In this document: piece after piece, positions 28,649-37,161 of the stretch
How the letters are laid out: every line of letters begins with the position of its first letter
Numbering within the stretch: the stretch's first letter is position 1
From: Streptomyces sp. NBC_01707
GTDB lineage: Bacteria; Actinomycetota; Actinomycetes; Streptomycetales; Streptomycetaceae
Length of the DNA: 64,000 nucleotides
Reading direction: 5' to 3'
Assembly (NCBI RefSeq): GCF_041438805.1
Contig: NZ_CP109190.1
Location: forward strand, 1,674,001 to 1,738,000
The notes under the pieces: model-generated
What the model saw: the letters and a program-made list of their open reading frames with translations, nothing else
What the model was told of the DNA's origin: nothing
Database searches by the model: none
Translations under genes and position numbers: made by a program

Positions 28649-29536
28649 ATGACCGGCCCAGGTCCGGATGAAGCTCTGGCGGGAGCCTTCGAGCAGCAGC
28701 GTGGGCGCCTCGTGGCGGTGGCCCACCGGATGCTCGGATCGCGCGCGGACGCCGAGGACGCGGTGCAGGAGGCATGGCTGAGGCTGGCGCGCCAGGACAC
28801 GGCCGCGATCGACAACCTCGCCGGCTGGCTGACCACCGTGGTCGGCCGGATCTGCATTGACGTCCTACGCTCGCGCAAGAGCCGGCCCGAGGCGTCGTAC
28901 GACGACCGACTGCCCGAGCTGGTGGTCACCGAGGACGACGGCGGAGCGCCCGAGGATGACGCGCTGCTCGCCGAATCCGTCGGGCTGGCACTGCTGGTGG
29001 TGCTCGACACCCTCCGCCCCACCGAGCGGCTGGCGTTCGTGCTGCACGACATGTTCGCCGTACCGTTCGAGGAGATCGGTCGGATCATCGGCAGGTCCAC
29101 GGACGCTACCAAGATGCTCGCCAGCCGGGCCCGTCGGAAGGTACAGGACACACCTCGTACCGCCGAGGATCGGCAGCAGCGGCGCGCAGTGGTCGATGCG
29201 TTCCTCGCCGCAGCCCGGAGCGGTGACTTCCAAGGGCTGCTCCGCATACTCGACCCGGACGTGGCGTGGCGCTCCTGCACCACGCGTGGCGTGGTCGTCA
29301 GGCTGGGGGCGGCCGAGGTGGCCGACAGGGCTCAGCGCGGTGCTCGTGCCACGGTGACTGCGCGTCCCGCCCTCATCAACGGTGAGCCCGGGGTCGTGGC
29401 GTGGGGCGCGAACGGCAAGCTGCTGGGCGTGATGGCGTGCACCGTGGTCGATGGTCGGATCGTAGAGATCCTGTCGGTGAGCGACCGGGAACGTCTCGCG
29501 TCGATAGGACTGCCGGAACATCCCGGCCAGGCGTAA
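28649..29536 (+). CDS. ECF sigma factor with SnoaL-like C-terminal domain (ECF41-like)
   Basis: A 295-residue sigma-70 family protein. Region 2 is about residues 12-75 (AVAHRMLGSRADAEDAVQEAWLRL, AGWLTTVVGRICIDVLRSR). Region 4 is about 115-165 (LDTLRPTERLAFVLHDMFAVPFEEIGRIIG). A further 120 residues form a SnoaL-like domain (VVDAFLAAARSGDFQGLLRILDPDVAW ... DGRIVEILSV). This fused layout is that of group ECF41 (SigJ type), where the extension replaces an anti-sigma factor. The DGGG motif normally found in the linker to the extension is not visible; the segment reads CTTRGVVVRLGAAE. GGAAGG precedes the start. A CMD-domain gene 1.2 kb downstream is the expected partner. Confidence 0.88.
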   Translation: MTGPGPDEALAGAFEQQRGRLVAVAHRMLGSRADAEDAVQEAWLRLARQDTAAIDNLAGWLTTVVGRICIDVLRSRKSRPEASYDDRLPELVVTEDDGGAPEDDALLAESVGLALLVVLDTLRPTERLAFVLHDMFAVPFEEIGRIIGRSTDATKMLASRARRKVQDTPRTAEDRQQRRAVVDAFLAAARSGDFQGLLRILDPDVAWRSCTTRGVVVRLGAAEVADRAQRGARATVTARPALINGEPGVVAWGANGKLLGVMACTVVDGRIVEILSVSDRERLASIGLPEHPGQA

Positions 29537-29725
29537 TGCCTGGTGGCTCAGCGCGCGGCCTCAGATGCAGTGCATCGCAAGGCGGAGGGGCGTCCTCATG
29601 GTGGACGTATTCAGGCGTTCCGACAACGCGGCGAGGTGCCGTGACTGTCGTCGTGCGCCCGCCAGGGATTACAGGAAAGCCCTTGGTGCAGCGCCGCGTC
29701 GATGGTCGAAGCCGGCCAGGCGTGG

Positions 29726-30481
29726 TCATCCGGCCGCCGTGAACGCTCCGTCGGTGAGGATCGGAACGATGTCGCAGACATCCAGTTCGGTCGCGATGTC
29801 CACGTCCCCGGCGAAGCCTCCGCCCGTGAGTTCCCGGCCGGATGCACTGCCGGTGACCGCGCTCATGACATCCGGCGTCGCCTCGAAGCAGTCGGCGGCG
29901 GCAGCCGCTTCGGGCGACAGCGGGCCGCCACACTGCTCTCGCAGTGCCGCGAGGACCGCTCCGGCGCCGAGCAGATCCTCCAGCGCGGGGCGCAGGCTGC
30001 CGTCGGGCCATCGCTCGCCCGCGGCGATCACGGCGACCGGGCGGTCGAGGGTTCCGTAACCGTGCTGGGCAAGCCAACGGCCCACCGCTGACGCGTTGCG
30101 TAGGCAACCCGCAACCACCATCGACCCACCGGCCGCGGCGGCGATCGACGAACCGTTGGGAGAGGGCAGGACCAGCCGCGGGGCGAACGGAGCGCTTCTC
30201 AGGGCCGCCGGAGACAACGACCACGGCGACGCCGACGTGGCCATGCGCCGCCCGACGGCCAACCGCGCGTCCATGTCGTCAGCGAACGTCGACGCGGACT
30301 CGTCACGCCAGGCGTAAGGGAAGACTCGCGTCCCGGACTCCACAGCCACCGTCACCGAGGTCGTGAACGACAACACGTCGACGACCACCAAACACGCGAT
30401 ATCCACCGCGAGCCGTCGCGCGCCGACGGGCCCCCAATCGAATCGCGCCCCACTGCCTGTCTGCAAAAACCAATTGTCCAT
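29726..30481 (-). CDS. 2-phosphosulfolactate phosphatase family (ComB-like) protein
   Basis: A 251-residue protein of the ComB family. CLVVVDVLSFTTSVTVAVESG, LPSPNGSSIAAAAGG and VAVIAAGERWPDGSLRPALEDLLGAGAVL match its three conserved blocks. In archaea ComB acts in coenzyme M synthesis. Streptomyces do not make that cofactor, so the substrate here is unknown. ATG 30481 is chosen because the family block starts soon after; ATG 30499 is possible and no clear ribosome site distinguishes them. It lies on the opposite strand between the sigma factor and its presumed CMD partner. Confidence 0.78.
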   Translation of the reverse strand: MDNWFLQTGSGARFDWGPVGARRLAVDIACLVVVDVLSFTTSVTVAVESGTRVFPYAWRDESASTFADDMDARLAVGRRMATSASPWSLSPAALRSAPFAPRLVLPSPNGSSIAAAAGGSMVVAGCLRNASAVGRWLAQHGYGTLDRPVAVIAAGERWPDGSLRPALEDLLGAGAVLAALREQCGGPLSPEAAAAADCFEATPDVMSAVTGSASGRELTGGGFAGDVDIATELDVCDIVPILTDGAFTAAG

Positions 30482-30680
30482 GGCTGACGACCATGCCATT
30501 GCATCCAGACACCGGCACCAGGGGGCAACCGGCCGTCGGAGCAGCCATCCACAACTCTGCACCCCTGACGGGACCTCGCAGGAGCGCGCGGCGTTGCGCT
30601 GTCGCTGCCTGCGCCGTAAACCGTTGGGTCGCCCGGTGCTCGCCGTCCGGTCGTCCACGGGGCGTTGTCGATCGGCGCGG

Positions 30681-30707
30681 TGTTACGTACTGGAAGTCCT
30701 TCTCGTC
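30681..30707 (+). promoter_or_regulatory. ECF41-like promoter TGTTACG-N16-CGTC before the AhpD-like gene
   Basis: TGTTACG (30681-30687), a 16-base spacer and CGTC (30704-30707) fit the ECF41 promoter TGTCACA-N16-CGTC as I recall it, with two changes in the -35 element. It ends 40 bp before the start codon. The match of the spacer length and the presence of an ECF41-like sigma gene nearby support it. Confidence 0.62.
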
Positions 30708-30746
30708 CAAGTAGGTGGAACCTCACGGACAACGAAGGAGATCTTC

Positions 30747-31217
30747 ATGCAAGCCCGGCTCAACCCCTACGGCACCGTCCTCGGGCCGAAGTTCGCGAAG
30801 TACCTCGTCTCGGCGAACAAGGTCGTGGCCGACTCGACGCTGCCGGCGGCAACACAGGAACTGGTGAAGATCCGCGCCAGCCAGATCAACGGCTGCGGAG
30901 GATGCCTCGACATGCACACCAAGGATGCCGCGCACGCAGGTGAGACACCGGTACGGCTGAACCTGGTCGCGGCTTGGCGGGAGGCGACGGTCTTCACCGA
31001 CGCGGAGCGGGCCGCTCTGGAACTCACGGAGCAGGGCACCCGCCTCGCCGACACCGGTGGCGTCACAGACGAAGTCTGGGCGAACGCGGCCAAGCATCAT
31101 GACGCGGAGCAGCTCACGGCCCTGGTGTCCCTGATCGCCGTCATCAACGCCTTCAACCGACTGAATGTCATCACTCGACAGCGCGGGGGCGACTACCGGC
31201 CAGGGCAATTCGGGTGA
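30747..31217 (+). CDS. Carboxymuconolactone decarboxylase/AhpD-like family protein
   Basis: A 156-residue all-helical protein with the peroxidatic pair in NGCGGCLDMHTKDA (Cys-x2-Cys and the nearby His), as in AhpD-type alkylhydroperoxidases. VKIRASQ before it and LLVSLIAVINAFNR-like helix after it are typical. GAAGGAG sits six bases upstream of ATG 30747. CMD proteins are the classic targets of ECF41 sigma factors, and an ECF41-like promoter lies upstream. Likely reduces an organic peroxide or protects a pathway; exact substrate unknown. Confidence 0.9.
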   Translation: MQARLNPYGTVLGPKFAKYLVSANKVVADSTLPAATQELVKIRASQINGCGGCLDMHTKDAAHAGETPVRLNLVAAWREATVFTDAERAALELTEQGTRLADTGGVTDEVWANAAKHHDAEQLTALVSLIAVINAFNRLNVITRQRGGDYRPGQFG

Positions 31218-31917
31218 CGGACGCGCTCTCGATTCAGGTGGCGTCGGACGAACCCGGCAGGGCCCGGGGTCGCCCGACCGCCGCCCACCGCCCCCGGCGT
31301 GGTGCGACCGGGAGTGGAGTTCACGCACTGAGGACTGTCCCGCACGGGACCGGGAGTGGCCGGAGACCGCGCGGGCGTCAACCCTGACCATCGTCCAAGT
31401 CCGGCCTTGCCGTTCGGCTCGGTCCTCCTGCTGCTGCCGCTCCTCCGTCCGTGGCACAGCGCAACACCACCACTCCCCCGCACCGGCACACGCCCCGAAG
31501 CCGGTCCGTCAGCGTGTTGACCCCATCGGCCGCATCCGCCGAGTCCATCGTCATGGCGCCCCTGTCGGCAGGCACCACCTGGGGCCACCACCACGAGCCG
31601 TGGCCTCGGCCGGCACCGGGCCACGATCCGGAAGGGTGCGTCCGATCGGGCGACCCGGCCGCGGTCCAGAGAGCTCGGGCCGGTACGCACCGAAGCTCAG
31701 GGCGTCGGCGCGGGTGATGCCGGATGACGCGGCAGCTTGGGTTCGGAAGCACGCCATATGTGCGGGACATACCTGGCGAACTGGCACCGACGCGGCCGAA
31801 CGGCCGCGCGGCCGAACCCCGGTGGCGGCGCGGAAGGACCTTCGTAGGCTTGTCGATGTCAGTCGACGGGCCTCGCGTTCGAGTGCCCGTCCCTTGTGCT
31901 TTCGAAGGAGCGACGCC
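31218..31917. other. 700-bp region between AhpD-like and dps genes
   Basis: No gene I can support. A minus-strand open frame (31378-31770, 130 residues) has no family pattern, no clear ribosome site and codon use that looks random. The last 80 bases should contain the dps promoter; no standard hexamers are clear there. Confidence 0.5.
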
Positions 31918-32424
31918 ATGACCGCATCCTCTGCCTCTGGGGGCTCCCGGCGTTCAGAGGCCGATGCCACCGGCTTCACGGCGTCGCCGCAGCTCACCCA
32001 GGCCCTGCAGCAGATCGTGGTGGACCTGGTGGAACTGCACCTCCAGGGGAAGCAGGCCCACTGGAACGTGGTCGGCCACAACTTCCGCGACCTCCACCTG
32101 CAACTGGATGAGATCGTCGACGAGGCGCGGGAGGCCGCCGACACCATCGCCGAGCGCATGCGGGCTCTCGCAGCCTGCCCGGACGGCCGAACCGACACCG
32201 TGGCAGCGACCACCACTCTCCCCGCGTTTCCGGAGGGCGAGCAGAGTGTGAGCGCCGTTGTCGACCTCGTCACTGCACGCCTGCGCGCCACCGTCGATAC
32301 GCTGCGCACCCGCCATGACCAGGTCGACAGCGAAGATCCCTCCACGGCCGACCTGCTGCACGCGATCATCGACTCGCTGGAGAAGCACGCCTGGATGGTC
32401 AGCGCGGAGAATCGATCCGTCTGA
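31918..32424 (+). CDS. dps: Dps family DNA-binding ferritin-like protein
   Basis: A 168-residue Dps protein. The inter-subunit ferroxidase site is seen in GKQAHWNVVGHNFRDLHLQLDEIVDEAREAADTIAERM (His, Asp and Glu ligands, about residues 40-77). The Ser/Arg-rich N-terminal tail of about 20 residues is typical of DNA-contacting tails in actinobacterial Dps. GAAGGAG precedes ATG 31918. It forms 12-mers that oxidise and store iron and protect DNA in stress and stationary phase. It sits in a stretch with other oxidative-stress genes (katG, AhpD-like). Confidence 0.93.
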   Translation: MTASSASGGSRRSEADATGFTASPQLTQALQQIVVDLVELHLQGKQAHWNVVGHNFRDLHLQLDEIVDEAREAADTIAERMRALAACPDGRTDTVAATTTLPAFPEGEQSVSAVVDLVTARLRATVDTLRTRHDQVDSEDPSTADLLHAIIDSLEKHAWMVSAENRSV

Positions 32425-32633
32425 CGCCGGATCCGGAGTGGCCCGGAGCAGGCCCCATGTGTGTCGCAGAAGGCCGCGACGTTGCTGGTCGGTTCGCGGG
32501 CCCTGATCAGGCAGACCGAGAATGTGCATGTGTGCGGTGTCCCGGACGTGGACTGCGGCGGCACCGGACGACCGACAGCAGCCTCATCGCGCGTGGTGCG
32601 AGGGAGGGAGCGACCGCGCACCCGCGACGTCAT

Positions 32634-32673
32634 GTCCAGGCCTGGACCGGCTGTTGACGGTCCAGGCCTGGAC
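32634..32673. repeat. Two identical 14-bp palindromes GTCCAGGCCTGGAC, 26 bp apart
   Basis: Copies at 32634-32647 and 32660-32673, each self-complementary, with CGGCTGTTGACG between. They lie 8 bp beyond the stop of the minus-strand secreted-protein gene. The second is also framed by GGCTGT/ACAGCC. They may form a terminator between the convergent dps and secreted-protein genes, or a protein-binding pair. Confidence 0.7.
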
Positions 32674-32680
32674 AGCCGCA

Positions 32681-33454
32681 TCAGTTGACGCGACGAGCTC
32701 TCACACCGTCGGCCTCGAAGTCATAGATGTTCTGATTGATCCGGAGACCGTCGATGGCGCCGACCCACGCGTTGTCGCGGCCCTTGCTCACCGCGGCGGT
32801 GTGGATGGTCGGTCTACCGGTGCTGCCACTGTCGTCGAGCGCGCTCTTGATCTGCGCCCAGGTACAGTTCGTGGCACAGCCGGTCGCGCCGCCCGCGGCG
32901 CCCGTGAGGAACCAGTGGCCGTTCGTCGTGGCATCGATGTACGGGCTCCATTGGTTCTCGTACGTCGTCGGGAATGCAGCCGGCACCCACACCAACGAGG
33001 CGTAGTTGGTGGCGGGGAGCGACGTCAGGTTCGGATCGATCTCGAACCTGATGTTCGGCAAGTTGGCCGATCCGCCGAGGAGAACGTTCTCGCCGGTCTG
33101 AAAGACGCGGAACCCGACACTCTTCAGGCCCAGCACCGGATCGCCGTAGAAGTCGACCTCGTTGCCGAATTCGGCCTTCTCCGTGTTGTCCGCCACCGCG
33201 ATCCCGAGGCTGCCCTGCCCGTAGGGCGGCCTTGCGTAGATTCCCGTCTTGTCGTACGAGCCGTACGGGCCGTCCCTCAGATCGGCGACAGGAGAGCCGA
33301 TCGTGTTACGGGCGATCACGCCCCAGTGTTCTGAACGTGCTTGGTTTGTGTCTGCGAGTGCAGAAACCGATCCTGAGAGGGTCGAGGTGACGATCGCGGC
33401 CAGTACTGAGACCGCAAGCGCCTTTCCCCGACTCACGCCAAAGCGAGCTTTCAC
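32681..33454 (-). CDS. Secreted protein of unknown function
   Basis: A 257-residue exported protein. GTG 33454 is chosen because GAAGGAG lies five bases upstream. It gives a Sec signal (GKALAVSVLAAIVTSTLSGSVSALA, cut at about residue 34). The mature part is soluble with two Cys close together (TGCATNCTW). Its C-terminus, KGRDNAWVGAIDGLRINQNIYDFEADGV, resembles a tail seen at the end of various secreted actinobacterial proteins. I do not recognise a catalytic domain. Transcribed alone, with an AT-rich upstream region. Confidence 0.75.
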   Translation of the reverse strand: MKARFGVSRGKALAVSVLAAIVTSTLSGSVSALADTNQARSEHWGVIARNTIGSPVADLRDGPYGSYDKTGIYARPPYGQGSLGIAVADNTEKAEFGNEVDFYGDPVLGLKSVGFRVFQTGENVLLGGSANLPNIRFEIDPNLTSLPATNYASLVWVPAAFPTTYENQWSPYIDATTNGHWFLTGAAGGATGCATNCTWAQIKSALDDSGSTGRPTIHTAAVSKGRDNAWVGAIDGLRINQNIYDFEADGVRARRVN

Positions 33455-33481
33455 GCTCACTCCTTCCAGATGGTTGAAGGG

Positions 33482-33514
33482 CCAGACATGTGGCCGGCTG
33501 AACGACCAGACATG
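33482..33514. repeat. Direct repeat CCAGACATG, 24-bp spacing
   Basis: CCAGACATG at 33482-33490 and 33506-33514, each followed within a base or two by GGCCGG or GCCGG, 28-60 bp upstream of the secreted-protein start. Possible activator or repressor half-sites; spacing is near two helical turns plus. Confidence 0.35.
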
Positions 33515-33962
33515 CGCCGGTGACCGGCCGACGCGACGCACGCCACCGTATATGACTCTCAGTAATTGCAGCAGTCACGACATGCCGCACATATTAGGCA
33601 TTCATACTCTAAATGCATGAGGCACACCGGGTTGCCGTCACTCTGCGTGTGACCCCTATGGCCCTTCGGGCCACTGGACGCGCCTCCGGACAGTCGAGGG
33701 CTGAACGACGATTTCGACGTGCGCTGCTGTCCGGCCACGATCCGGTGGTGAGTCCGCCCGCAGTTGTCATCTCGCGCACGCCGACCGCGGGGAAGGCCGA
33801 CGCCGACACCCCGTCAACTCCCCTGCCGGCGGCACGGAAACACTCATGACCTGACCAGGAGTCAAGCTCCACCGGAACGCCCCGACGGGCTCATGGACAC
33901 CGGCCGAGCACCCCCTTCCAATCGCCGGACATGTCCGTGTTTTCGCCATGCGCAACCGGGGG

Positions 33963-33991
33963 TTGACCATTCCAGTAAGTGCCTCTAGGTT
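33963..33991 (+). promoter_or_regulatory. Promoter TTGACC-N17-TAGGTT of the second sugar-import operon
   Basis: TTGACC at 33963-33968 and TAGGTT at 33986-33991 with the ideal 17-bp spacing. The predicted start of transcription is near 33998, directly before the LacI-type operator. Confidence 0.68.
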
Positions 33992-34004
33992 TCTCGCAGC
34001 TCAC

Positions 34005-34022
34005 TGGTACATCGATTAACCA
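34005..34022. promoter_or_regulatory. LacI-type operator TGGTACATCGATTAACCA
   Basis: An 18-bp palindrome with outer TGGT/ACCA and central ATCGAT; only two opposed pairs fail. It begins just after the predicted transcription start and 35 bp before the first gene, the right place for repression. The LacI-family gene at 37158 is the natural ligand-responsive regulator. Confidence 0.72.
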
Positions 34023-34056
34023 ACATGATTGACGTCCTGGTTGGAGACATCCCGCT

Positions 34057-35346
34057 GTGCGCTCATCCCTGAGTCGGCGCGGTTTCCTGGCTGCAGGTTC
34101 CGGCCTCGCCACCGCTGCCGCACTCCCCGCCCTGTCCGGCTGTTCCACGCTCGCCTCGGCCGATTCCGACCCCGGCACCCTGCTCGTGCACACCCAGCTC
34201 GGCACCACCGCGCCGGGCTCTGCCACCTATACGGCCGTCGTGAAGGCGTTCCACAAGGAGAACCCGGGCCTCCGGGTCAAGAACCTCGTCAACGGCGACG
34301 ATCTGCCCCAGGTGTACGAGACCTCCCGACTGGCCCGCAAGGAGCCGGACGTGGTCATGGTCAATCTCTATGACAAGACCCTGGCCTGGACCGATGCCGG
34401 TGCCACCGTCGACGTGAAGGGGTATCTCGACGACTGGGGGCTGCGCGAGCGCGTCCTGCCCGCCGCGCTGGAGGAGTGGACCGACAGCAAGGGCCGGTTG
34501 CGCGCCTTCCCGTACTTCGCCACCAACTGGCCCGTCGCCTACAACACGGCCCTGCTGGAGCGGGCCGGCGTGGACTCCGTTCCCACCACCGGGGACCAAC
34601 TGATCGGTGCCGCACGTAAGTTGCGGGCCAAGGGGGTCGCCCCGGTCACCGTCGGCGGCAACGACTGGACGGGACAGAAACTGCTGGCCCAGATCATCCA
34701 GACCTTCCTCACGCCCGACGAGGCCCGGAAGGTCTATACGACCGGCGATTTCAGCAGCAAGGGTGCCCGCGAAGGCATCGACTACTTCGTCCAGCTCCGC
34801 GACGCCGGAGTCTTCGCCGACAAGGCGGAGGGGCTTACCTCCGACACGATGACCACGCAGTACAACACCGAGGCGGCCGCCATCCAGTCCGCGATGTCCT
34901 CGGCACTGGCGAAGGTGCCCGCGGGGCCGGCCGGGCACACGGAGATCGGCGGCTGGCCGCTGGCTCCCGGCGCCTCGCACGGCAAGCCCACGATCCTGCG
35001 CTCGTACACCCTCATCGGCTTCTGGATCAGCCCCAACGGCGTCAAGAAGCTGCCCTCGGTCGAGAAGTTCCTGCGCTTCATGTACCGGCCCGACGTGGTG
35101 TCGCGCTTCATCACCGAGAGCGGCCGGGACATGGCTCTCGTGACGGACACGGTCAGCAAGGAGTTCCCGTTGGTGGCCAAGGCCCAGCAGCTCGGTGACC
35201 GGGTCGGTCAGGTCCTCCTGCCGGACCTGTACGTCCCCCCGACGGCCACCCAGCCTCTGATCACGGCAACCAGCACCGCGTTCACCCGGGGTACGAGCGC
35301 GGCTGCCGTGCGCTCCGCCCTCGAATCCGCCTACCGCACGGCCTGA
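34057..35346 (+). CDS. Extracellular sugar-binding lipoprotein of second ABC importer
   Basis: A 429-residue family-1 solute-binding protein. The Tat signal SRRGFLAAGSGLATAAALPA ends in lipobox LSGC (Cys about 28), so it should be lipid-anchored outside the membrane. Mature features include PDVVMVNLYD, PYFATNWPVAYN and TILRSYTLIGFWISP. TTGGAGA lies upstream of GTG 34057. First gene of the operon with two permeases, the LacI regulator and two glycosidases, so it probably binds the oligosaccharide those enzymes degrade. Confidence 0.9.
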   Translation: MRSSLSRRGFLAAGSGLATAAALPALSGCSTLASADSDPGTLLVHTQLGTTAPGSATYTAVVKAFHKENPGLRVKNLVNGDDLPQVYETSRLARKEPDVVMVNLYDKTLAWTDAGATVDVKGYLDDWGLRERVLPAALEEWTDSKGRLRAFPYFATNWPVAYNTALLERAGVDSVPTTGDQLIGAARKLRAKGVAPVTVGGNDWTGQKLLAQIIQTFLTPDEARKVYTTGDFSSKGAREGIDYFVQLRDAGVFADKAEGLTSDTMTTQYNTEAAAIQSAMSSALAKVPAGPAGHTEIGGWPLAPGASHGKPTILRSYTLIGFWISPNGVKKLPSVEKFLRFMYRPDVVSRFITESGRDMALVTDTVSKEFPLVAKAQQLGDRVGQVLLPDLYVPPTATQPLITATSTAFTRGTSAAAVRSALESAYRTA

Positions 35347-35378
35347 TCCGCGCGCCCGAGCCCTCTGCGAGTCCCCTC

Positions 35379-36320
35379 ATGACGTTGCTCTCGTCCGCCC
35401 CGGGCGGCGCCTCGGTCCGCCGGCCGGCCCCGCCCTCGCCGCACCCCTCCGCTCCCTCGCGCCGTCAGCAGGGCGGGGTCGTTCTCGCCGTGCCGGCGCT
35501 GGCCTGGTACCTCGTCTTCATGGTCGGCCCACTGGTTGCCATCTTCGTCATCTGCGCGCTGCACTGGCCGGGCATGCTCCAGCCCGTCTCCTTCGCCGGT
35601 CTCGGCAACGTCCGTACCGTCCTCGACGACCCGGTGTTCTGGGATTCGGTGGGCAACACCGCCACCCAACTCGTCATTGCGCTACCCGTGATGATCGTGG
35701 GCGCGTACATGCTGGGGTACTACGTCGCACAGAAGCCGCCAGGTCACCGCGTCCTGCGGTACCTGCTCTTCGTCCCCGGTCTGATCTCCACCCCGGCCAA
35801 GGCGATGGTGTTCTACGCGGTCCTCTCGCCGGACGGGCTGCTCAACGGCGCACTGGACAAGGTCGGTCTGGGCTCGCTGACCGATGCCTGGCTCGCCTCG
35901 CCGTCCACCGCCCTGTTCTGTCTGATCATCCTCGACGTGTGGAGCGGCATCGGCTTCACGGCCGTGCTGTTCGCCGCCCGGCTGGGGAGCGTGCCGGACG
36001 AGATCGGTGAGGCGGCCCAGCTCGACGGTGCCGGTCACTGGCGTGCCATGTGGCGCATCCACTTCCCCGTGATCCGTGACTTCGTCGGTGTCGTGACGAT
36101 GCTTCAGTTCCTGTGGACCCTGTTCGGCTCCGCGCAGAACGTGCTGCTGCTCACCCAGGGCGGCCCCGGAAGTTCGTCGACAACGTTGTCCTTCCTCGTC
36201 TACCAGAAGGCGTTCATCGCGGCCGACCTGGGCTACAGCCAGACCGTCGGTGTCGTGCTGTTCCTGGTCGGTCTGGCGGGGCTGCTGACCATCCGTCGCG
36301 TCTTCCGCCAGAACTACTGA
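35379..36320 (+). CDS. Carbohydrate ABC transporter permease (MalF-like)
   Basis: A 313-residue permease with six hydrophobic helices after a Pro-rich cytoplasmic N-terminus. The EAA loop reads DEIGEAAQLDGAGHWRAMWRIHFPVI (about residues 205-230). It begins 32 bp after the binding-protein stop and ends 13 bp before the next permease. The N-terminal start ATG 35379 has only a weak ribosome site, so a slightly later start is possible. Confidence 0.9.
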   Translation: MTLLSSAPGGASVRRPAPPSPHPSAPSRRQQGGVVLAVPALAWYLVFMVGPLVAIFVICALHWPGMLQPVSFAGLGNVRTVLDDPVFWDSVGNTATQLVIALPVMIVGAYMLGYYVAQKPPGHRVLRYLLFVPGLISTPAKAMVFYAVLSPDGLLNGALDKVGLGSLTDAWLASPSTALFCLIILDVWSGIGFTAVLFAARLGSVPDEIGEAAQLDGAGHWRAMWRIHFPVIRDFVGVVTMLQFLWTLFGSAQNVLLLTQGGPGSSSTTLSFLVYQKAFIAADLGYSQTVGVVLFLVGLAGLLTIRRVFRQNY

Positions 36321-36333
36321 TCGGAGCGGTTCC

Positions 36334-37161
36334 ATGAAGTTCGGAAGGTCCTGGCTGCCGGCGCACATCCTCGCGTGGCTCTACGCGGCGCTGCTCGTGG
36401 TCCCCCTCTACTACCTGCTCGTCTCGGCGTTCAAGACGAACGACCAGATCTTCGGGAGCCCGTTCTCCCTGCCGACCTCTCTCTCCCTGGGCAATTTCGG
36501 GGAGGCGTTCTCCTCCGCGGACCTGGGACCCGCCGTCGCCAACTCGGTGCTCGTCACCGTGCTGGCGCTGGCTCTCACACTGGCGCTCGCCGTTCCGGCG
36601 GCCTTCGCCATCGCCCGCACCGAGGGACCTCTCGGCGCGGCCGTCGAGCGGGTGTTCTCGCTGGGGTTCCTGGTTCCGACGTTCGCCGCGCTCTTCCCCA
36701 CGTTCCTGCTCGCCGCCGTGACCGGGCTGTTCCACACCCGCGCGTTCATGGTGCTGTTCCTGCCGGCCACGGCGATGCCGCTCTCGGTGGTGATCCTGGT
36801 GCAGTTCATGCGGACCATCCCGCGCGAGATGGAGGAGGCGGCGCGCATGGACGGCGCGTCCACCTTCGCCGTCCTGCGACACATCTACACGCCCATGTGC
36901 ACGCCGGGGATCGCCACCATCCTCCTGCTGAACTTCCTGACCTTCTGGAACGAGTACCTGTACTCGCTCGTCATCATCGGCCCCGACCCCGAGCAGCGCA
37001 CCGTGCAGGTGGCCCTGCCCACCCTGAAGTCCCTGACCGGCACCGACTACGGCATTCTGACCGCGGGCACGGTGCTCACACTGGTCCCGGTCTGGGTGGT
37101 GTACACGGTGCTCCAGAAGCGCATGCAGCAGGCTCTCGTCAGCGGGGCGGTGAAGATGTGA
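36334..37161 (+). CDS. Carbohydrate ABC transporter permease (MalG-like)
   Basis: A 275-residue permease. Six helices are visible. The EAA loop is REMEEAARMDGASTFAVLRHIYTPM (about residues 168-193), and the C-terminus QQALVSGAVKM is characteristic of MalG-type subunits. CGGAG precedes ATG 36334. Its stop overlaps the LacI start (GTGA), which couples regulator and transporter translation. As in the first locus no ATPase gene is present, so a shared MsiK-type ATPase is expected. Confidence 0.92.
   Translation: MKFGRSWLPAHILAWLYAALLVVPLYYLLVSAFKTNDQIFGSPFSLPTSLSLGNFGEAFSSADLGPAVANSVLVTVLALALTLALAVPAAFAIARTEGPLGAAVERVFSLGFLVPTFAALFPTFLLAAVTGLFHTRAFMVLFLPATAMPLSVVILVQFMRTIPREMEEAARMDGASTFAVLRHIYTPMCTPGIATILLLNFLTFWNEYLYSLVIIGPDPEQRTVQVALPTLKSLTGTDYGILTAGTVLTLVPVWVVYTVLQKRMQQALVSGAVKM

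Larger units (their letters stand above)
33455..34056. other. Divergent promoter region between secreted protein and sugar-import locus
   Basis: 602 bp without a gene. From left: direct repeats at 33482 and 33506, an AT-rich stretch (33549-33618) likely to hold the promoter of the minus-strand gene, a palindrome CGGACATGTCCG at 33926-33937, and the promoter and LacI-type operator of the import locus (33963-34022). Confidence 0.7.

Noticed and set aside
31378..31770. 130-codon minus-strand frame in the gap before dps
   Set aside because: No ribosome site, no family pattern and random-looking composition; not enough to call a gene.
33926..33937. Palindrome CGGACATGTCCG upstream of the second sugar operon
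   Set aside because: Only 12 bp, upstream of the -35 box and unlike the LacI site; chance occurrence in GC-rich DNA is plausible.
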